DNA from: an uncultured Bacteroidales bacterium
Lineage (GTDB): Bacteria > Bacteroidota > Bacteroidia > Bacteroidales > Bacteroidaceae
Direction of reading: 5' to 3'
Length of the DNA stretch: 64,000 nt
NCBI GenBank assembly: GCA_945787885.1
Contig: CALZJF010000003.1
Span: 1-64,000, forward strand
In this document: positions 1-8,723 of the stretch, piece after piece
Position numbering within the stretch: position 1 is the stretch's first letter
How the letters are laid out: every line of letters starts with the position of its first letter
Translations under genes and position numbers: made by a program
The notes under the pieces: model-generated
Seen by the model: only the letters and a program-made list of their open reading frames with translations
The model's database searches: none
Told to the model about the DNA's origin: nothing

Positions 1-217
1 TCATCTCGTAGATGCGTCCCTTCGTGCCTTCAAGGTCTGTGAGCGAATAGACCATAGCGCGTTTGGCGGAATCGGTGAGGCATTCTGCTTTATTGGTAGT
101 TGGGGTGGGCGAGGATATGGGCGTTTCATCGTCATTGCAAGACGCAAATGCAAACGGCAGGACCACTATGCTAGCAAACAATGCTAGCATAGAAAGGGGG
201 AATGTTGTTTTCTTCAT
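1..217 (-). CDS. Lipoprotein, C-terminus beyond window edge
   Basis: N-terminal 72 residues of a minus-strand gene that runs off the left edge. It begins MKKTTFPLSMLALFAS, and the hydrophobic stretch ends in FASC, a lipobox, so Cys27 should be lipidated after signal peptidase II cleavage. An Asp/Glu- and Pro/Thr-rich linker follows, typical of Bacteroidales surface lipoproteins. Too little remains to assign a family. The 5' flank on its right holds a candidate promoter, a 22-bp repeat array and two hairpin elements before the divergent cstA gene. Confidence 0.75.
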   Translation of the reverse strand, partial: MKKTTFPLSMLALFASIVVLPFAFASCNDDETPISSPTPTTNKAECLTDSAKRAMVYSLTDLEGTKGRIYEM

Positions 218-431
218 AGCATTAAAAAATTAGTGGGATTAAAAATGAGATTCGTATCTCGTTGAGCGAGTGAAGAGCAGATTTTAGGTAGGTTCGGGTA
301 GGTTCTATAACTTAACGTGAGTTCGACGAAATGCAAGTGCTTGAAAATTTGGTGATTAGCGAAAATTGTTGTAACTTTATAGTGTTGAAATACAAAGAAT
401 TACAAACAATAATCGCTATGATTACCGAGGA

Positions 432-439
432 CAAAGTTA
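432..439 (-). promoter_or_regulatory. Candidate -7 element for the partial lipoprotein
   Basis: Read on the minus strand this is TAACTTTG, matching the Bacteroides -7 consensus TAnnTTTG. It would give a leader of about 200 nt. No good -33 TTTG was found at the usual spacing, so it is tentative. The rest of 218-730 shows no gene; the short open frames there have no start context or recognisable protein features. Confidence 0.3.
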
Positions 440-730
440 CAGAATTATTTTGTATTGCAGATGACTTTTGCAAGTTTTTGATGCCATGATGGAAAAATAT
501 ACACTGAAAGCAGATAAGAAACGGCAATATCATCGCAACTCAACCATGTCAAAGGCAGAAGATTTGTTCTTCTGTATTTCTATCGCATGGTTTGTGATGA
601 CTGCAAAGCTGTAGGCGATATGTTGCGTTGCCCTGCGCTGTACGGCGTCGCCTGTGTGCTGCCTGCTGTTTCCGATGGCAGTATCAGATTTTCGCCATTA
701 TTTTCCCCTTTCAAGCAATCACTTAGAGGA

Positions 731-825
731 GAAAAGTGATGACTTTTGGGGGTGAAAATGAACACATTGAGGGCAGAAAATGGTTAGTTTTGAGGCGGAA
801 GCTCAGTGGAAGGGCAGCGAAGCTC
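731..825 (+). repeat. 22-bp phased repeat array, locus 1
   Basis: Degenerate tandem units built around GGGGCGAAAATGG. The GAAAATG cores start at 754 and 776, and the related core GAAGCTC at 798 and 819, so the period is 21-22 bp. The upstream unit reads GAAAAGTGATGAC. The same unit and the same GAAGCTC flank recur at 17845, 32889, 48197 and 57990. It lies between two divergent genes. The 22-bp period cannot keep a reading frame, so it is non-coding. Confidence 0.7.
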
Positions 826-855
826 AGGAATTTACCATGCATAAAAGTAAATTAA

Positions 856-1044
856 GGTAGGTTCTATCAATTAGCTTGCGATGTATTTGCGACTATCGTG
901 CCGTAGGTTTTTGTTTTTCACGAGGGAGCGTAGCGGGCTACGTGACTGAATGAAAGACAAAAAGATACGGTGCGAGAGGCGTGAAGACATCCAAGCAAGA
1001 CAGAAACACTGCCTTACATTGAAAACTAATTTATAGAACCTACC
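856..1044 (+). mobile_element. Family A hairpin element, copy 1
   Basis: 189 bp bounded by GGTAGGTTCTATCAATTAG and its near-perfect inverse CTAATTTATAGAACCTACC. It is flanked on both sides by TTAA (852-855 and 1045-1048), a perfect 4-bp target duplication. The interior folds on itself: CCGTAGGTTTTTG pairs with a near-inverse arm around the small hairpin GTAGCGGGCTAC. No open frame fills it, so it is MITE-like and would need a transposase from elsewhere. It directly adjoins the family B element at 1047. Confidence 0.85.
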
Positions 1045-1046
1045 TT

Positions 1047-1263
1047 AAGTAGGTAATGAAAATTAGTTTTATGTTTGAACGCTCTCTTTGGCGCATCTTT
1101 TAGCCTTGGAAATAGTCACGATTCACCTATATTTTGGGGCCAAAATATAAGCTCGCACCTTTATTTCAAGACTAAAACCTGCGCCAAAGAGAGCGTTCAA
1201 ACATACAAACCATAATCATTCCTACTATATACTTACTATAAAATAATTCTTATTACCTACTTA
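1047..1263. mobile_element. Family B hairpin element, copy 1
   Basis: About 217 bp with inverted ends: AAGTAGGTAATGAAAATTAG on the left and TTATTACCTACTTA on the right. Internal arms ATGTTTGAACGCTCTC and GAGAGCGTTCAAACAT are perfect inverses. The centre differs from other copies, carrying its own small palindrome ATATTTTGGGGCCAAAATAT. Its right end lies 15 bp upstream of the candidate cstA -7 element, so it forms the cstA upstream region. Confidence 0.8.
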
Positions 1264-1277
1264 TAAAAATAATATGG

Positions 1278-1285
1278 TAACTTTG
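1278..1285 (+). promoter_or_regulatory. Candidate cstA promoter -7 element
   Basis: TAACTTTG matches the Bacteroides TAnnTTTG consensus. It sits just right of the family B element and implies a leader of about 115 nt before the ATG at 1410. That argues against translation starting at the ATG codons at 1274 or 1299. No clear -33 TTTG is visible, so part of the promoter may lie in the element. Confidence 0.45.
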
Positions 1286-1409
1286 CAGCGCAAGCAGTAT
1301 GTCCCCCTTGCACTTTTTGTGGCTGCCAAGCGTCCGGAAGCATTCAGGCGCACGCTTGGTTGCTCCCTTCTTTTCAGCTTCTCGTCAGTATTTTGTCCTC
1401 CATCAGCTT

Positions 1410-2831
1410 ATGATAACGTTCAGTATCTCCCTCGTTCTCCTCCTGTTAGGCTATTTCATCTATGGCTATATTGTGGAAAAGGTGTTTCGCCCTGACAATA
1501 CTCGCAAGGCACCCTGCTATAGCCGCTCGGACGGCGTAGATTATATACCGATGCCGGGGTGGAAGGTCTATCTCATTCAGTTTCTCAACATCGCTGGCAC
1601 GGGTCCGATTTTCGGTGCCATCATGGGCATACTCTTCGGTCCTGCCGCCTATCTCTGGATAGTGCTTGGCAGCATCTTCGCAGGTGCAGTCCACGATTAT
1701 CTGTGCGGCATGGTCAGTATGCGCATGGGGGGAGCGACGTTGCCGGAAATAGCCGGGCATGAGTTGGGACACACGGCACGCGTCCTCACGCGTATCTTCA
1801 CCATCGTGCTGCTGGTGCTCGTGGCGGCAGTGTTCGTAGTCACTCCCGCCTCGCTGCTTGCATCGTTCACCCCCGGCTGGGGCATGTTCGGCACGCCGAA
1901 GGCATGGTGCGTCTTCATCTTCTGCTACTATATCCTCGCCACATTGCTGCCCATCAATCAGCTCATAGGGCGCATCTATCCCATCTTTGGCGCTGCGCTC
2001 CTCATCATGGCGGTTGGCGTGGGCTTCTGCATCTTCACCCGCGATGGATGGATGCCCGAACTGACGGACGGCCTGACGGGCTTTCACCCACAGGGGTTGC
2101 CCGTGTTCCCCATGCTCTGCGTGACGATTGCCTGCGGAGCCATCAGCGGTTTCCATGCCACTCAGAGTCCGCTCATGGCGCGATGCCTGAAGCACGAATC
2201 GCTGGGGCGCCCAATCTTCTATGGGGCGATGATCACGGAAGGCGTGGTGGCACTGATATGGGCAGCAGCCGCCATCAAGTTTGCCGGGAGCTACACTGCC
2301 CTCCATGAGATGGGAAATCCTGCCATCGTGGTCAATTCCGTCTGCACCAGCTGGTTAGGCACGCTGGGAGCCGTGTTAGCCATTCTGGGCGTAGTGGCAG
2401 CTCCCATCAGCAGTGGTGATACGGCACTGCGCAGCGCACGCCTGACGGCGGCAGAGACCATGGGCTTCGACCAGCAGCAACTGTGGCGGCGCCTGGCAGT
2501 GTCGGTGCCATTGTTCATTCTCTGCGCCATCGTGATGAGCATCGACTTCAATGTGCTCTGGCGTTATTTTGCCTGGTGCGACCAGTCGTTGGCATGCCTC
2601 ACGCTTTGGAGCGTCACGGTGTGGCTTGTGAGGCAGCGGCGCAATTTCTGGATAGCGTTCCTGCCCGCGGTCTTCATGACGCTCGTGGTTTCGAGCTATA
2701 TCCTGATAGCCCCTGAAGGCTTCGCTCTGCCGCAATGGCCATCGCTCCTCATCGGGCTGGGCGTGACCATCGCCCTCACCGCCGTCTTTATGCGCTGGAA
2801 GGGGAGTCATCGGCAGAATTTGCTGAGATAA
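1410..2831 (+). CDS. cstA: CstA-type carbon starvation / peptide transporter
   Basis: 473-residue polytopic inner-membrane protein of the carbon starvation CstA family, the shorter form common in Bacteroidetes. CstA proteins are linked to peptide or pyruvate uptake under carbon limitation. The N-terminus MITFSISLVLLLLGYFIYG, the early DGVDYIPMPGWKVYLIQFLNIAG block with GPIFGAIMG, and many hydrophobic segments fit the family. The frame is open upstream to 1299, but the 37 extra residues are not family-like and lie close to the promoter candidate, so ATG 1410 is preferred. It ends before a bidirectional hairpin shared with the convergent HAD gene. Substrate is not decidable from sequence. Confidence 0.88.
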   Translation: MITFSISLVLLLLGYFIYGYIVEKVFRPDNTRKAPCYSRSDGVDYIPMPGWKVYLIQFLNIAGTGPIFGAIMGILFGPAAYLWIVLGSIFAGAVHDYLCGMVSMRMGGATLPEIAGHELGHTARVLTRIFTIVLLVLVAAVFVVTPASLLASFTPGWGMFGTPKAWCVFIFCYYILATLLPINQLIGRIYPIFGAALLIMAVGVGFCIFTRDGWMPELTDGLTGFHPQGLPVFPMLCVTIACGAISGFHATQSPLMARCLKHESLGRPIFYGAMITEGVVALIWAAAAIKFAGSYTALHEMGNPAIVVNSVCTSWLGTLGAVLAILGVVAAPISSGDTALRSARLTAAETMGFDQQQLWRRLAVSVPLFILCAIVMSIDFNVLWRYFAWCDQSLACLTLWSVTVWLVRQRRNFWIAFLPAVFMTLVVSSYILIAPEGFALPQWPSLLIGLGVTIALTAVFMRWKGSHRQNLLR

Positions 2832-2872
2832 ACGCCCTTCGCTCTCTGCATCACAAAGCATTATGCGGCAAA

Positions 2873-2914
2873 AAGCGTCAGAAAGTCATGTAGTGGTTTG
2901 ACTTTCTGACGCTT
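2873..2914. terminator. Bidirectional terminator hairpin between cstA and HAD gene
   Basis: Perfect 16-bp stem AAGCGTCAGAAAGTCA / TGACTTTCTGACGCTT with a 10-nt loop, between two converging genes. Minus-strand transcripts meet a run of T after the stem; plus-strand transcripts meet ATTCTTTG. It likely serves both genes. Confidence 0.8.
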
Positions 2915-2957
2915 ATTCTTTGCGTGTGAAGCATGGCCGGTGGCCTGTGTCTGCGCT

Positions 2958-3575
2958 TCAGGCCAGCAGTTCGGCAAGGGCAGGCCGCCAGTCAGCATTT
3001 TGCTCAACGTGAAGTCCGCGTATGCCTACCGACTCGGCTGCACGGACATTCTTCAGACTATCGTCGATGAAGACGCATTCTTCAGCCTTCATGCCGTCGG
3101 TCGTCAGGGCAAAATGGAAGAAGTCCGGGTGGGGCTTATAGAGCTGCATCTCATGGCTGCAAAAAAGGGAGTCGAAATACTGCGCCACGGGTATGCCCGT
3201 CGTGCTGGACTCAGGGCTGCGCATATAGTCCATGATGAAGGGGTTGGTGTTCGTCAGCAGGCACAGATGGTAGCTCTTGCGGAGTTCAGCCAGACACTCC
3301 AGACGCTGCTGCTCCACGCTTCGGATGAAGCCGAGCCAGCAGTAGCGCGCTTCCTCGTAGCTGACGGAGTCGCGCCCCGTGGCTTCTGCCATGCGGCTGC
3401 AGAAGGCTGAGGCATCAATTTGCCCCGTCTCCACTTCGAGGAAAAATTCTTTCTGGCCATATTCGCCCATATATTTTTCGGGGTCGAGCCCAGCCTGGCG
3501 GAAGCGGCGCACGGCTTCAGGAGTGTCTTGCTGAAAGATGACGCCGCCCATATCGAATAGCAGGTTTTTTATCAT
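2958..3575 (-). CDS. HAD-superfamily phosphatase (YihX-like)
   Basis: 205 residues, a cytosolic haloacid dehalogenase-like hydrolase. Motif I is FDMGGV with nucleophile Asp8; Gly replaces the second Asp, as in the DxGxV subgroup that includes the glucose-1-phosphate phosphatase YihX. Motif II is LLTNTN, motif III the Lys in QLYKPHPDFF, and motif IV FIDDS. A small helical cap lies between motifs I and II. It is probably a sugar- or nucleotide-phosphate phosphatase, but the substrate is unknown. It follows the GH16 gene on the same strand after 91 bp that hold a shrunken family B element. Confidence 0.85.
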   Translation of the reverse strand: MIKNLLFDMGGVIFQQDTPEAVRRFRQAGLDPEKYMGEYGQKEFFLEVETGQIDASAFCSRMAEATGRDSVSYEEARYCWLGFIRSVEQQRLECLAELRKSYHLCLLTNTNPFIMDYMRSPESSTTGIPVAQYFDSLFCSHEMQLYKPHPDFFHFALTTDGMKAEECVFIDDSLKNVRAAESVGIRGLHVEQNADWRPALAELLA

Positions 3576-3601
3576 GAATTTGTGTGTAAGGTGTAGCAGG
3601 T

Positions 3602-3666
3602 AGGCAGGTGATGAAAATTATTCTATGATAAGTGGGTGATGAAAATTATTTCCGTTCGCCTACTTA
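3602..3666. repeat. Miniature family B remnant between HAD and GH16 genes
   Basis: Two left-type ends in tandem (GGCAGGTGATGAAAATTATT, then AAGTGGGTGATGAAAATTATT) followed by the right end CGCCTACTTA. The interior of the full element is missing. The right end abuts the TAA stop of the GH16 gene, which therefore reads TAATAAG across the junction. Confidence 0.6.
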
Positions 3667-6600
3667 TTAGTGTACGAGCACCTTGCAGCCATCGAGGAGA
3701 TAGACCCCGACGCTCAGGGGGATGCGCACTGCGCCATCGACTACAGAGGAAAAGACCGCGCGGCCGCTGGCATCATAGAGATTGACGAGGCGTTTCGCGG
3801 CCGTCTGTATGGTGAGCACACCCTGTTCCACCTTCCAGTCCACATCGGCAAGGCCGACGCCGGGCGCATGGATGCCCGTGAAGCAGCCCGTTTGCCCGTC
3901 CTTCTGATAGATGCGCACCCAGTCGAAGAGGGTTTCATAGACGAAGTCCACATCGGCGGCAGCAGCCCACGAGCCATCCCCTACGCTCTGATTGAGGATG
4001 AGATGGAAATCCTGGTCGAAGGGCCACTGGCCATCGCGCAGCGCAGCCGCATCGTCGAGCCGGGCATAGGAGAAGACGCGCTGCCCATCGACGTACCATG
4101 TCAATTCCTCGGGCGTCCACTCAAGGCCATATACATGATATTCGCCCACGGCAGAGGCGGCGGTGGCATACTTCGGAGGATTGTTCCCCTGCCCCTTGCA
4201 TTCGCTGCCATCGTCCGTGCCGTTCGCCCATTTTGAATGGATGGTGTGGTAGGAGACGTTGTCAGCGTCAATCTGTTCCCATATATCAATCTCGCCACAG
4301 TAGGGCCATTTCTCCTGCGGATGCTCAGGCATCATCCAGAGCGCGGGGAAGTTGCCCGCGTGGCCCGTAGTCTTCAGGCGACATTCCACCTTGCCGTATC
4401 TGAAAAACACATTCTGCGCCGACTCCACTGCACCGCTGATCATGTCCATCCGATGGCCGCTGCTGTCGGTTTCATCGTCGTAAGGGTTGGCCAGACAGCG
4501 CATCGTGAGTTTTCCGTCTTCTATGAATGCCGTAAGTTGTTGTCCGAGAGGCGTCTGTGCATTGAAGCGCTTGCAGGTGGTGGCATGATTCTGACAGCGC
4601 GTCCAATATGCGGCGTCGGGCAGGCTGCCATCGGGCAGGTCAAACTCATCGGCGAAGCGCAGCGTGTAAGTCTCTGTGCCGTCGGGCGTGAAGGCGAGCG
4701 TCAGGCGTACCTCGCCGTTCACACTGTCGGAGGGGAGGCTGAGGGCTTTGCCAGCCTCTGCCTTCACCGTATATTCGCTCCACTGGCGATTGCCGTGTAT
4801 ATACTGCTCGCCGTCGAGCCCATGACCGTGGCGAATGGTGAGGAGGCTGGGCTGATAGCCAGCATCGGGAGCCACGGGGAGCAGGCTGAGGGCTTTGCGA
4901 AACGCCGTCCGGGCAGGCAATCCCTTATGCCCCTCGCCTACGATGGCACCATTCTGCGTACGCACATCGAGGGGCGAAAGTTCGGGATGCACATTGAGCA
5001 GGAAGTCAACGACATAGCCGCCGTTGGCATCAATCTGATTGTCGCCCTGCCCGCCGCCGAGCTTCCACTGTCCGGCAGGGTCGATATTGTTCCAGTCAAT
5101 CTTCAGTCGTGCCCGATAGTTGCCCGCCGGCAACTCCGCAGGAAGGGTGAAGGCAGGCGGATTGTAGCCTCCCGTCGCTCCCGTCTTGCTCTCGCCGAGG
5201 CTGTTTTTGTCGCGATAAAAGCTGAAAGCCATGAGCTCGCTGCCCGCAGCAGGCAGACCGTCGTCGTCGAGTGCAGCATCAAACTGCCCGTCCTGATTCA
5301 TATCCACATAGAGATAGGCGTGCATGGCATTGCCCGTATAATTGACCGTGGTGGTCACCACATCGCCCGGCACCACGGAGACCTCGCTGTCCAGCATCTT
5401 GCGATACACCGTGTTCCGCCCCCCAGCGTTGAGCACCACTTGGCTCTCGCCGCCCTTCGTAGCCTTCATGGTGAAGCTGTTCAGATGACGGTCCGTACGG
5501 GTGATTTCGAGCGTAGGGTCGAAGTTGAGGGCATAGTCGTCGGCCTCTTCGCCATCGTCGCTGCTGAAATAGGGGATGACGATGACATCGCCGTCAATGT
5601 ATTTCGCCGGGATGGTGTAGGCGTTGTCTTTGAACTGGCTTGCGCTGATGCGCGTATCCACGTATTGCGGCGTGTCGAACACGAGGCTGTCGCCCTCAAG
5701 GTTAAAGCCGTGGCGCAGGATGAGGTGAGAGAACTTGAAATTGGGAGCCGGACTGACGCGGACCGTGTAGGGCTCGCCGAAGGGGATGACTTCCTGCGTG
5801 AAGGGCGAGCCGTCGGCTTTCAGGACATCGCCGTTCAGTCCGCCGCCGTTCGGGCGTGTTCCGCGCGAAATCGTGACGTTGTCTTCATGAATGATGAGGC
5901 GCGTATCTACGATGGCACCGCCGTTTGCCGCGATGCTCTGCGTGATGCTGCCGCCGGGATCAACATCGTCCCAGTCCACCTTATAGCGCATCCTGTAAAC
6001 GCCAGGCTTGAGGTCGGCGGGGAGAGTGAAGGCAGGCGGATTCACCCCAGGGTTGGCATTGCCCTGCGCCCCGTTCGTGTTGCGCCCTTTGAAGTAGGAA
6101 TACGTCATGAGGTCTTCTGGCTCGGTGATTTCAAACGCAGCGTTGTAGGCCACATTGAATTTGCCGTCGCGCTTCACATCGAGATAGACGTAGCCGTGCA
6201 TCCACGAGCCCGTCCACTGAAATTTCGGCGTGAGCGTCTGTCCGGCCTTGGCGGTGAACGATTGTTCCATGCGCTGCAGATAGAGGCGGCGCTCGTTGCC
6301 CTGATTGACGCTGATGCTCTGCTCGCCCTCGCCCTTCGGCGTGAGCGAGATGCTGCCCAGCATGCGGTCGTTGCGCGTCATGGGTTCGTCGAGACTATAG
6401 TTGATGGGGTAATAGTCGGTGGTGAAGCGTGGCGTAGATTGGTCGCTCAGCTCAATGTCGTCTATGTAGAAGAGGAAATCGTCCGTGCGGTGATGCGGCG
6501 ATTCGAGGTCGGGCACGAGGAGCAGCCGGTGAATGTTGATGCCGTCGGCGCCGCTGACGGGGAAAACAGCATCGAACCAATGGCCCGGCGTGACGCGTGT

Positions 6601-7071
6601 GGTCGTCGTAGCCCAAAACTGTTCAGTGCTGAGCGGCTGCCAGGGGCGGTCCGTGCGCTGCCCCATGCCGATGAGCATGACGCGGCTTTCCGTGGGCGTC
6701 CAAACCTTGATGTGGACATACTGCTTCCGGCGTTTCAGGGCGAAGGGCTCGCGGAGCTCCACGACGGCCCCAAACGTGTTGCTGCCGAAGCGTGACCGCT
6801 GCGCGCCGAGGACATACTCAGAAGCGTTGGGGGCAAAGCCCAGAACGGGGTCGTCCGCTTTGTCAGGGTTCGGGGTAATCATGGCGTTGCCCTTTCCATA
6901 GAGAGCTCCGCCCTCGCGGAAGGGCGAGTCAGCCCACGTGTCATACACCCCCACTGCGGCATAACTCTCGGGCGACTCGAAGTCGCATAACGTCTGTGCG
7001 GTTGCGCTCATGGCGAATGCTCCGAGGAACAGGCATACAGCCATACTGAGAAGGTTCTTATAGTATTTCAT
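3667..7071 (-). CDS. Secreted multidomain GH16 glycoside hydrolase with T9SS-like C-terminus
   Basis: 1134 residues from the chosen start, with signal peptide MKYYKNLLSMAVCLFLGAF...SATAQ. An N-terminal beta-sandwich region carries two repeats that each contain a HGYVYLD or HAYLYVD strand with DGKF/DGQF and later a GVYRMR / GNYRAR, DPGG/DPAG pattern, as in GEVED-like modules of Bacteroidales surface enzymes. The catalytic domain (about residues 830-1060) has the GH16 signature GEIDIWEQ near residue 926, giving the Glu nucleophile and acid/base pair. The C-terminal 65 residues (LYDASGRAVF...GVYLLDG) look like a T9SS sorting domain, so surface or extracellular location is expected. It probably cleaves a beta-1,3- or beta-1,4-linked polysaccharide. 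It starts 26 bp after the GH29 gene and is likely cotranscribed with it. Confidence 0.85.
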   Translation of the reverse strand: MKYYKNLLSMAVCLFLGAFAMSATAQTLCDFESPESYAAVGVYDTWADSPFREGGALYGKGNAMITPNPDKADDPVLGFAPNASEYVLGAQRSRFGSNTFGAVVELREPFALKRRKQYVHIKVWTPTESRVMLIGMGQRTDRPWQPLSTEQFWATTTTRVTPGHWFDAVFPVSGADGINIHRLLLVPDLESPHHRTDDFLFYIDDIELSDQSTPRFTTDYYPINYSLDEPMTRNDRMLGSISLTPKGEGEQSISVNQGNERRLYLQRMEQSFTAKAGQTLTPKFQWTGSWMHGYVYLDVKRDGKFNVAYNAAFEITEPEDLMTYSYFKGRNTNGAQGNANPGVNPPAFTLPADLKPGVYRMRYKVDWDDVDPGGSITQSIAANGGAIVDTRLIIHEDNVTISRGTRPNGGGLNGDVLKADGSPFTQEVIPFGEPYTVRVSPAPNFKFSHLILRHGFNLEGDSLVFDTPQYVDTRISASQFKDNAYTIPAKYIDGDVIVIPYFSSDDGEEADDYALNFDPTLEITRTDRHLNSFTMKATKGGESQVVLNAGGRNTVYRKMLDSEVSVVPGDVVTTTVNYTGNAMHAYLYVDMNQDGQFDAALDDDGLPAAGSELMAFSFYRDKNSLGESKTGATGGYNPPAFTLPAELPAGNYRARLKIDWNNIDPAGQWKLGGGQGDNQIDANGGYVVDFLLNVHPELSPLDVRTQNGAIVGEGHKGLPARTAFRKALSLLPVAPDAGYQPSLLTIRHGHGLDGEQYIHGNRQWSEYTVKAEAGKALSLPSDSVNGEVRLTLAFTPDGTETYTLRFADEFDLPDGSLPDAAYWTRCQNHATTCKRFNAQTPLGQQLTAFIEDGKLTMRCLANPYDDETDSSGHRMDMISGAVESAQNVFFRYGKVECRLKTTGHAGNFPALWMMPEHPQEKWPYCGEIDIWEQIDADNVSYHTIHSKWANGTDDGSECKGQGNNPPKYATAASAVGEYHVYGLEWTPEELTWYVDGQRVFSYARLDDAAALRDGQWPFDQDFHLILNQSVGDGSWAAAADVDFVYETLFDWVRIYQKDGQTGCFTGIHAPGVGLADVDWKVEQGVLTIQTAAKRLVNLYDASGRAVFSSVVDGAVRIPLSVGVYLLDGCKVLVH

Positions 7072-7097
7072 GGTGGAATCGTTTGATGATAAGACCT

Positions 7098-8630
7098 TTA
7101 GAATATAGATACCGTATGCAGCAGCGGACACGCCTTGCTGTCATTGATCGTGATGCGCAGGGCCTTTGCCTTGAATCCTGCCCCATAGCTGGAGGCGGTG
7201 CTGCCGTTCAGGGGCAGTATGCGCTTGTAGCCCACGGTGGTGGTGGCGATGCTGCCGCAGCGGCGTGTAAAGTTTTCGCCGTCCTCGCTGGTCTCGATGG
7301 TGAAACCTTTGATGCGCTGTCCGAGGCGGATGTATTCCATGAGTGCTACGTAGCGGACGGTCTGTGCCTCCTCCCATCTGAAGGTGATGGTGGCTGCGGT
7401 GGTGCCATCGTTCGTAGCCCAGTAGGTGTCTTTCTTTCCGTCCGTCAGGTTCGAAGCATCATAGTTCACGCTGCGCCCCTTAGTGCGCGTCTCCGAAACC
7501 TCAATGGTGGCGGCGGGGGCGAGGTCAGTGCCGAGGCGCTTCTGGAGCATTTTGCCCAACTCCTCCATCCGGCTGACGGTGGCGTTGGGGAGCGAGCCGC
7601 TTTTGTCGGGCGGAATGTTGAGGATGAGGGTGGCATTGCGCCCCACCGTCTCGAGATACATCTTAAATAGCGCATCGGCAGAGAGAATCGTCTCGCCGCT
7701 GTGCCAGAACCAACCCTTGCTCGTGGCTTTGGCATCGCTTTCGCCCGGCTGCCACTGCCATCCCGACTCGTTGCCATATTCTCCGCTGCCCATGGCCCAG
7801 TTGGTCTCGCCGGCCCATCCCTGCTCGTTGCCTATCCAGCGTGCCTCGCCGCCGACACCCCATAGGATGATGTCGGGGCAGACATTGTGGATAGAGTCGC
7901 GGAGATTCGGAATGTCGTAGTACGTCGAAGCGTTGTCGATGGTGCGATATTCGTTCGCGCCGCCGTAATAGCCCTTGTGGTCACCGCCCGTAGCCCCATC
8001 GAACCACATCTCAAACTGATCTTTTCCAAACTCTGCCAATTCGGCACACTGCTCGAAGAACACCTTCTTGGCATACTCGTCCGTATAGTTGCCCTGAGCA
8101 TCCTTTTTACCCCAATACGGGCTGTTGAGGTCCCAGGGCGAGACGTAGAAGCCATATTTCATGCCCAATTCTTCGGCAGCCTTGGCAAAGTCGCGCGGGA
8201 TATTGGTGGTCGCGCCATATTTCGTGCCCGAATTTCCCACATGGTGGTCAGTGGTCTTCGTAGGCCATAGGCAAAATCCATCGTGATGCTTCACGACGGC
8301 GATACCTCCCTTCATGCCAGCTGCCTGCGCAGCCGTCAGCCATTGCTTAGGATTGGGCGGCGCAGTGGGGTTGAAGCGCGAGTTGGCCTCGCTGCCATCG
8401 CCCCATTCAGCATCGGTATAAGTATTCATGCCATAGTGGAAGAAGGCGTAAAATTCCGTCTCGTTCCATTTCAACTGCCGCGCTGTCGGCACGGGAAAAA
8501 CGGGGCGCGGTGTGTTTTCAGGATTGTCAAACTGATATTCTTGCAGCTGAATCCCGTCCTGTGCGGCAGCCCTCAGTGGTGTGGCTGCCAGCAGCGTCGT
8601 GGCTGCCAAAGCGTAAAAAATGGTTTTCAT
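7098..8630 (-). CDS. Exported GH29 alpha-L-fucosidase with discoidin-like domain
   Basis: 510 residues. Signal peptide MKTIFYALAATTLLAATPLRAAAQ, then the GH29 barrel: FFHYGMNTYTDAEWG, VVKHHDGFCLW (about 113-122) and QFEMWFDGATG, where Asp211 is the expected nucleophile. The C-terminal 120 residues (SVNYDASNLTDGKKDTYWAT...) resemble an F5/8-type carbohydrate-binding module. It should release terminal fucose from host or plant glycans in the periplasm or at the surface. The general acid/base cannot be fixed by eye because it varies in GH29. The start is the ATG before the signal peptide, since upstream residues cover the luxS terminator. It lies between luxS and the GH16 gene. Confidence 0.9.
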   Translation of the reverse strand: MKTIFYALAATTLLAATPLRAAAQDGIQLQEYQFDNPENTPRPVFPVPTARQLKWNETEFYAFFHYGMNTYTDAEWGDGSEANSRFNPTAPPNPKQWLTAAQAAGMKGGIAVVKHHDGFCLWPTKTTDHHVGNSGTKYGATTNIPRDFAKAAEELGMKYGFYVSPWDLNSPYWGKKDAQGNYTDEYAKKVFFEQCAELAEFGKDQFEMWFDGATGGDHKGYYGGANEYRTIDNASTYYDIPNLRDSIHNVCPDIILWGVGGEARWIGNEQGWAGETNWAMGSGEYGNESGWQWQPGESDAKATSKGWFWHSGETILSADALFKMYLETVGRNATLILNIPPDKSGSLPNATVSRMEELGKMLQKRLGTDLAPAATIEVSETRTKGRSVNYDASNLTDGKKDTYWATNDGTTAATITFRWEEAQTVRYVALMEYIRLGQRIKGFTIETSEDGENFTRRCGSIATTTVGYKRILPLNGSTASSYGAGFKAKALRITINDSKACPLLHTVSIF

Positions 8631-8660
8631 GGTCTGGGGGTAGAGTAATAAAACTGCAAG

Positions 8661-8723
8661 AGCCTTTGCCCCTGCCCCCCTCTCCTCTATTATATATAGG
8701 AGAGGTGGGGCGGAGCAAAGGCT
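8661..8723 (-). terminator. Long terminator-like hairpin after luxS
   Basis: A 26-bp stem with three mismatches: AGCCTTTGCCCCTG.. pairs with ..GGCGGAGCAAAGGCT around an AT-rich loop CTATTATATAT. It starts at the luxS stop codon and ends 30 bp before the fucosidase start. On the minus strand it is followed by TTGCAGTTTTATT, a weak T-tract. It probably separates luxS from the glycosidase genes at least partly. Confidence 0.7.

Noticed and set aside
580-765. Small minus-strand open frame (61 codons) overlapping the 22-bp array
   Set aside because: Its FTPKSHHFSPL start is translated repeat sequence. A 22-bp period cannot encode a periodic protein, and there is no promoter or start context.
4237-6795. 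852-codon plus-strand open frame opposite the GH16 gene
   Set aside because: It lies fully antisense to a gene with signal peptide, catalytic motif and sorting domain. Its product is rich in His, Ala and Arg without domains, as expected from the complement of GC-rich coding DNA.
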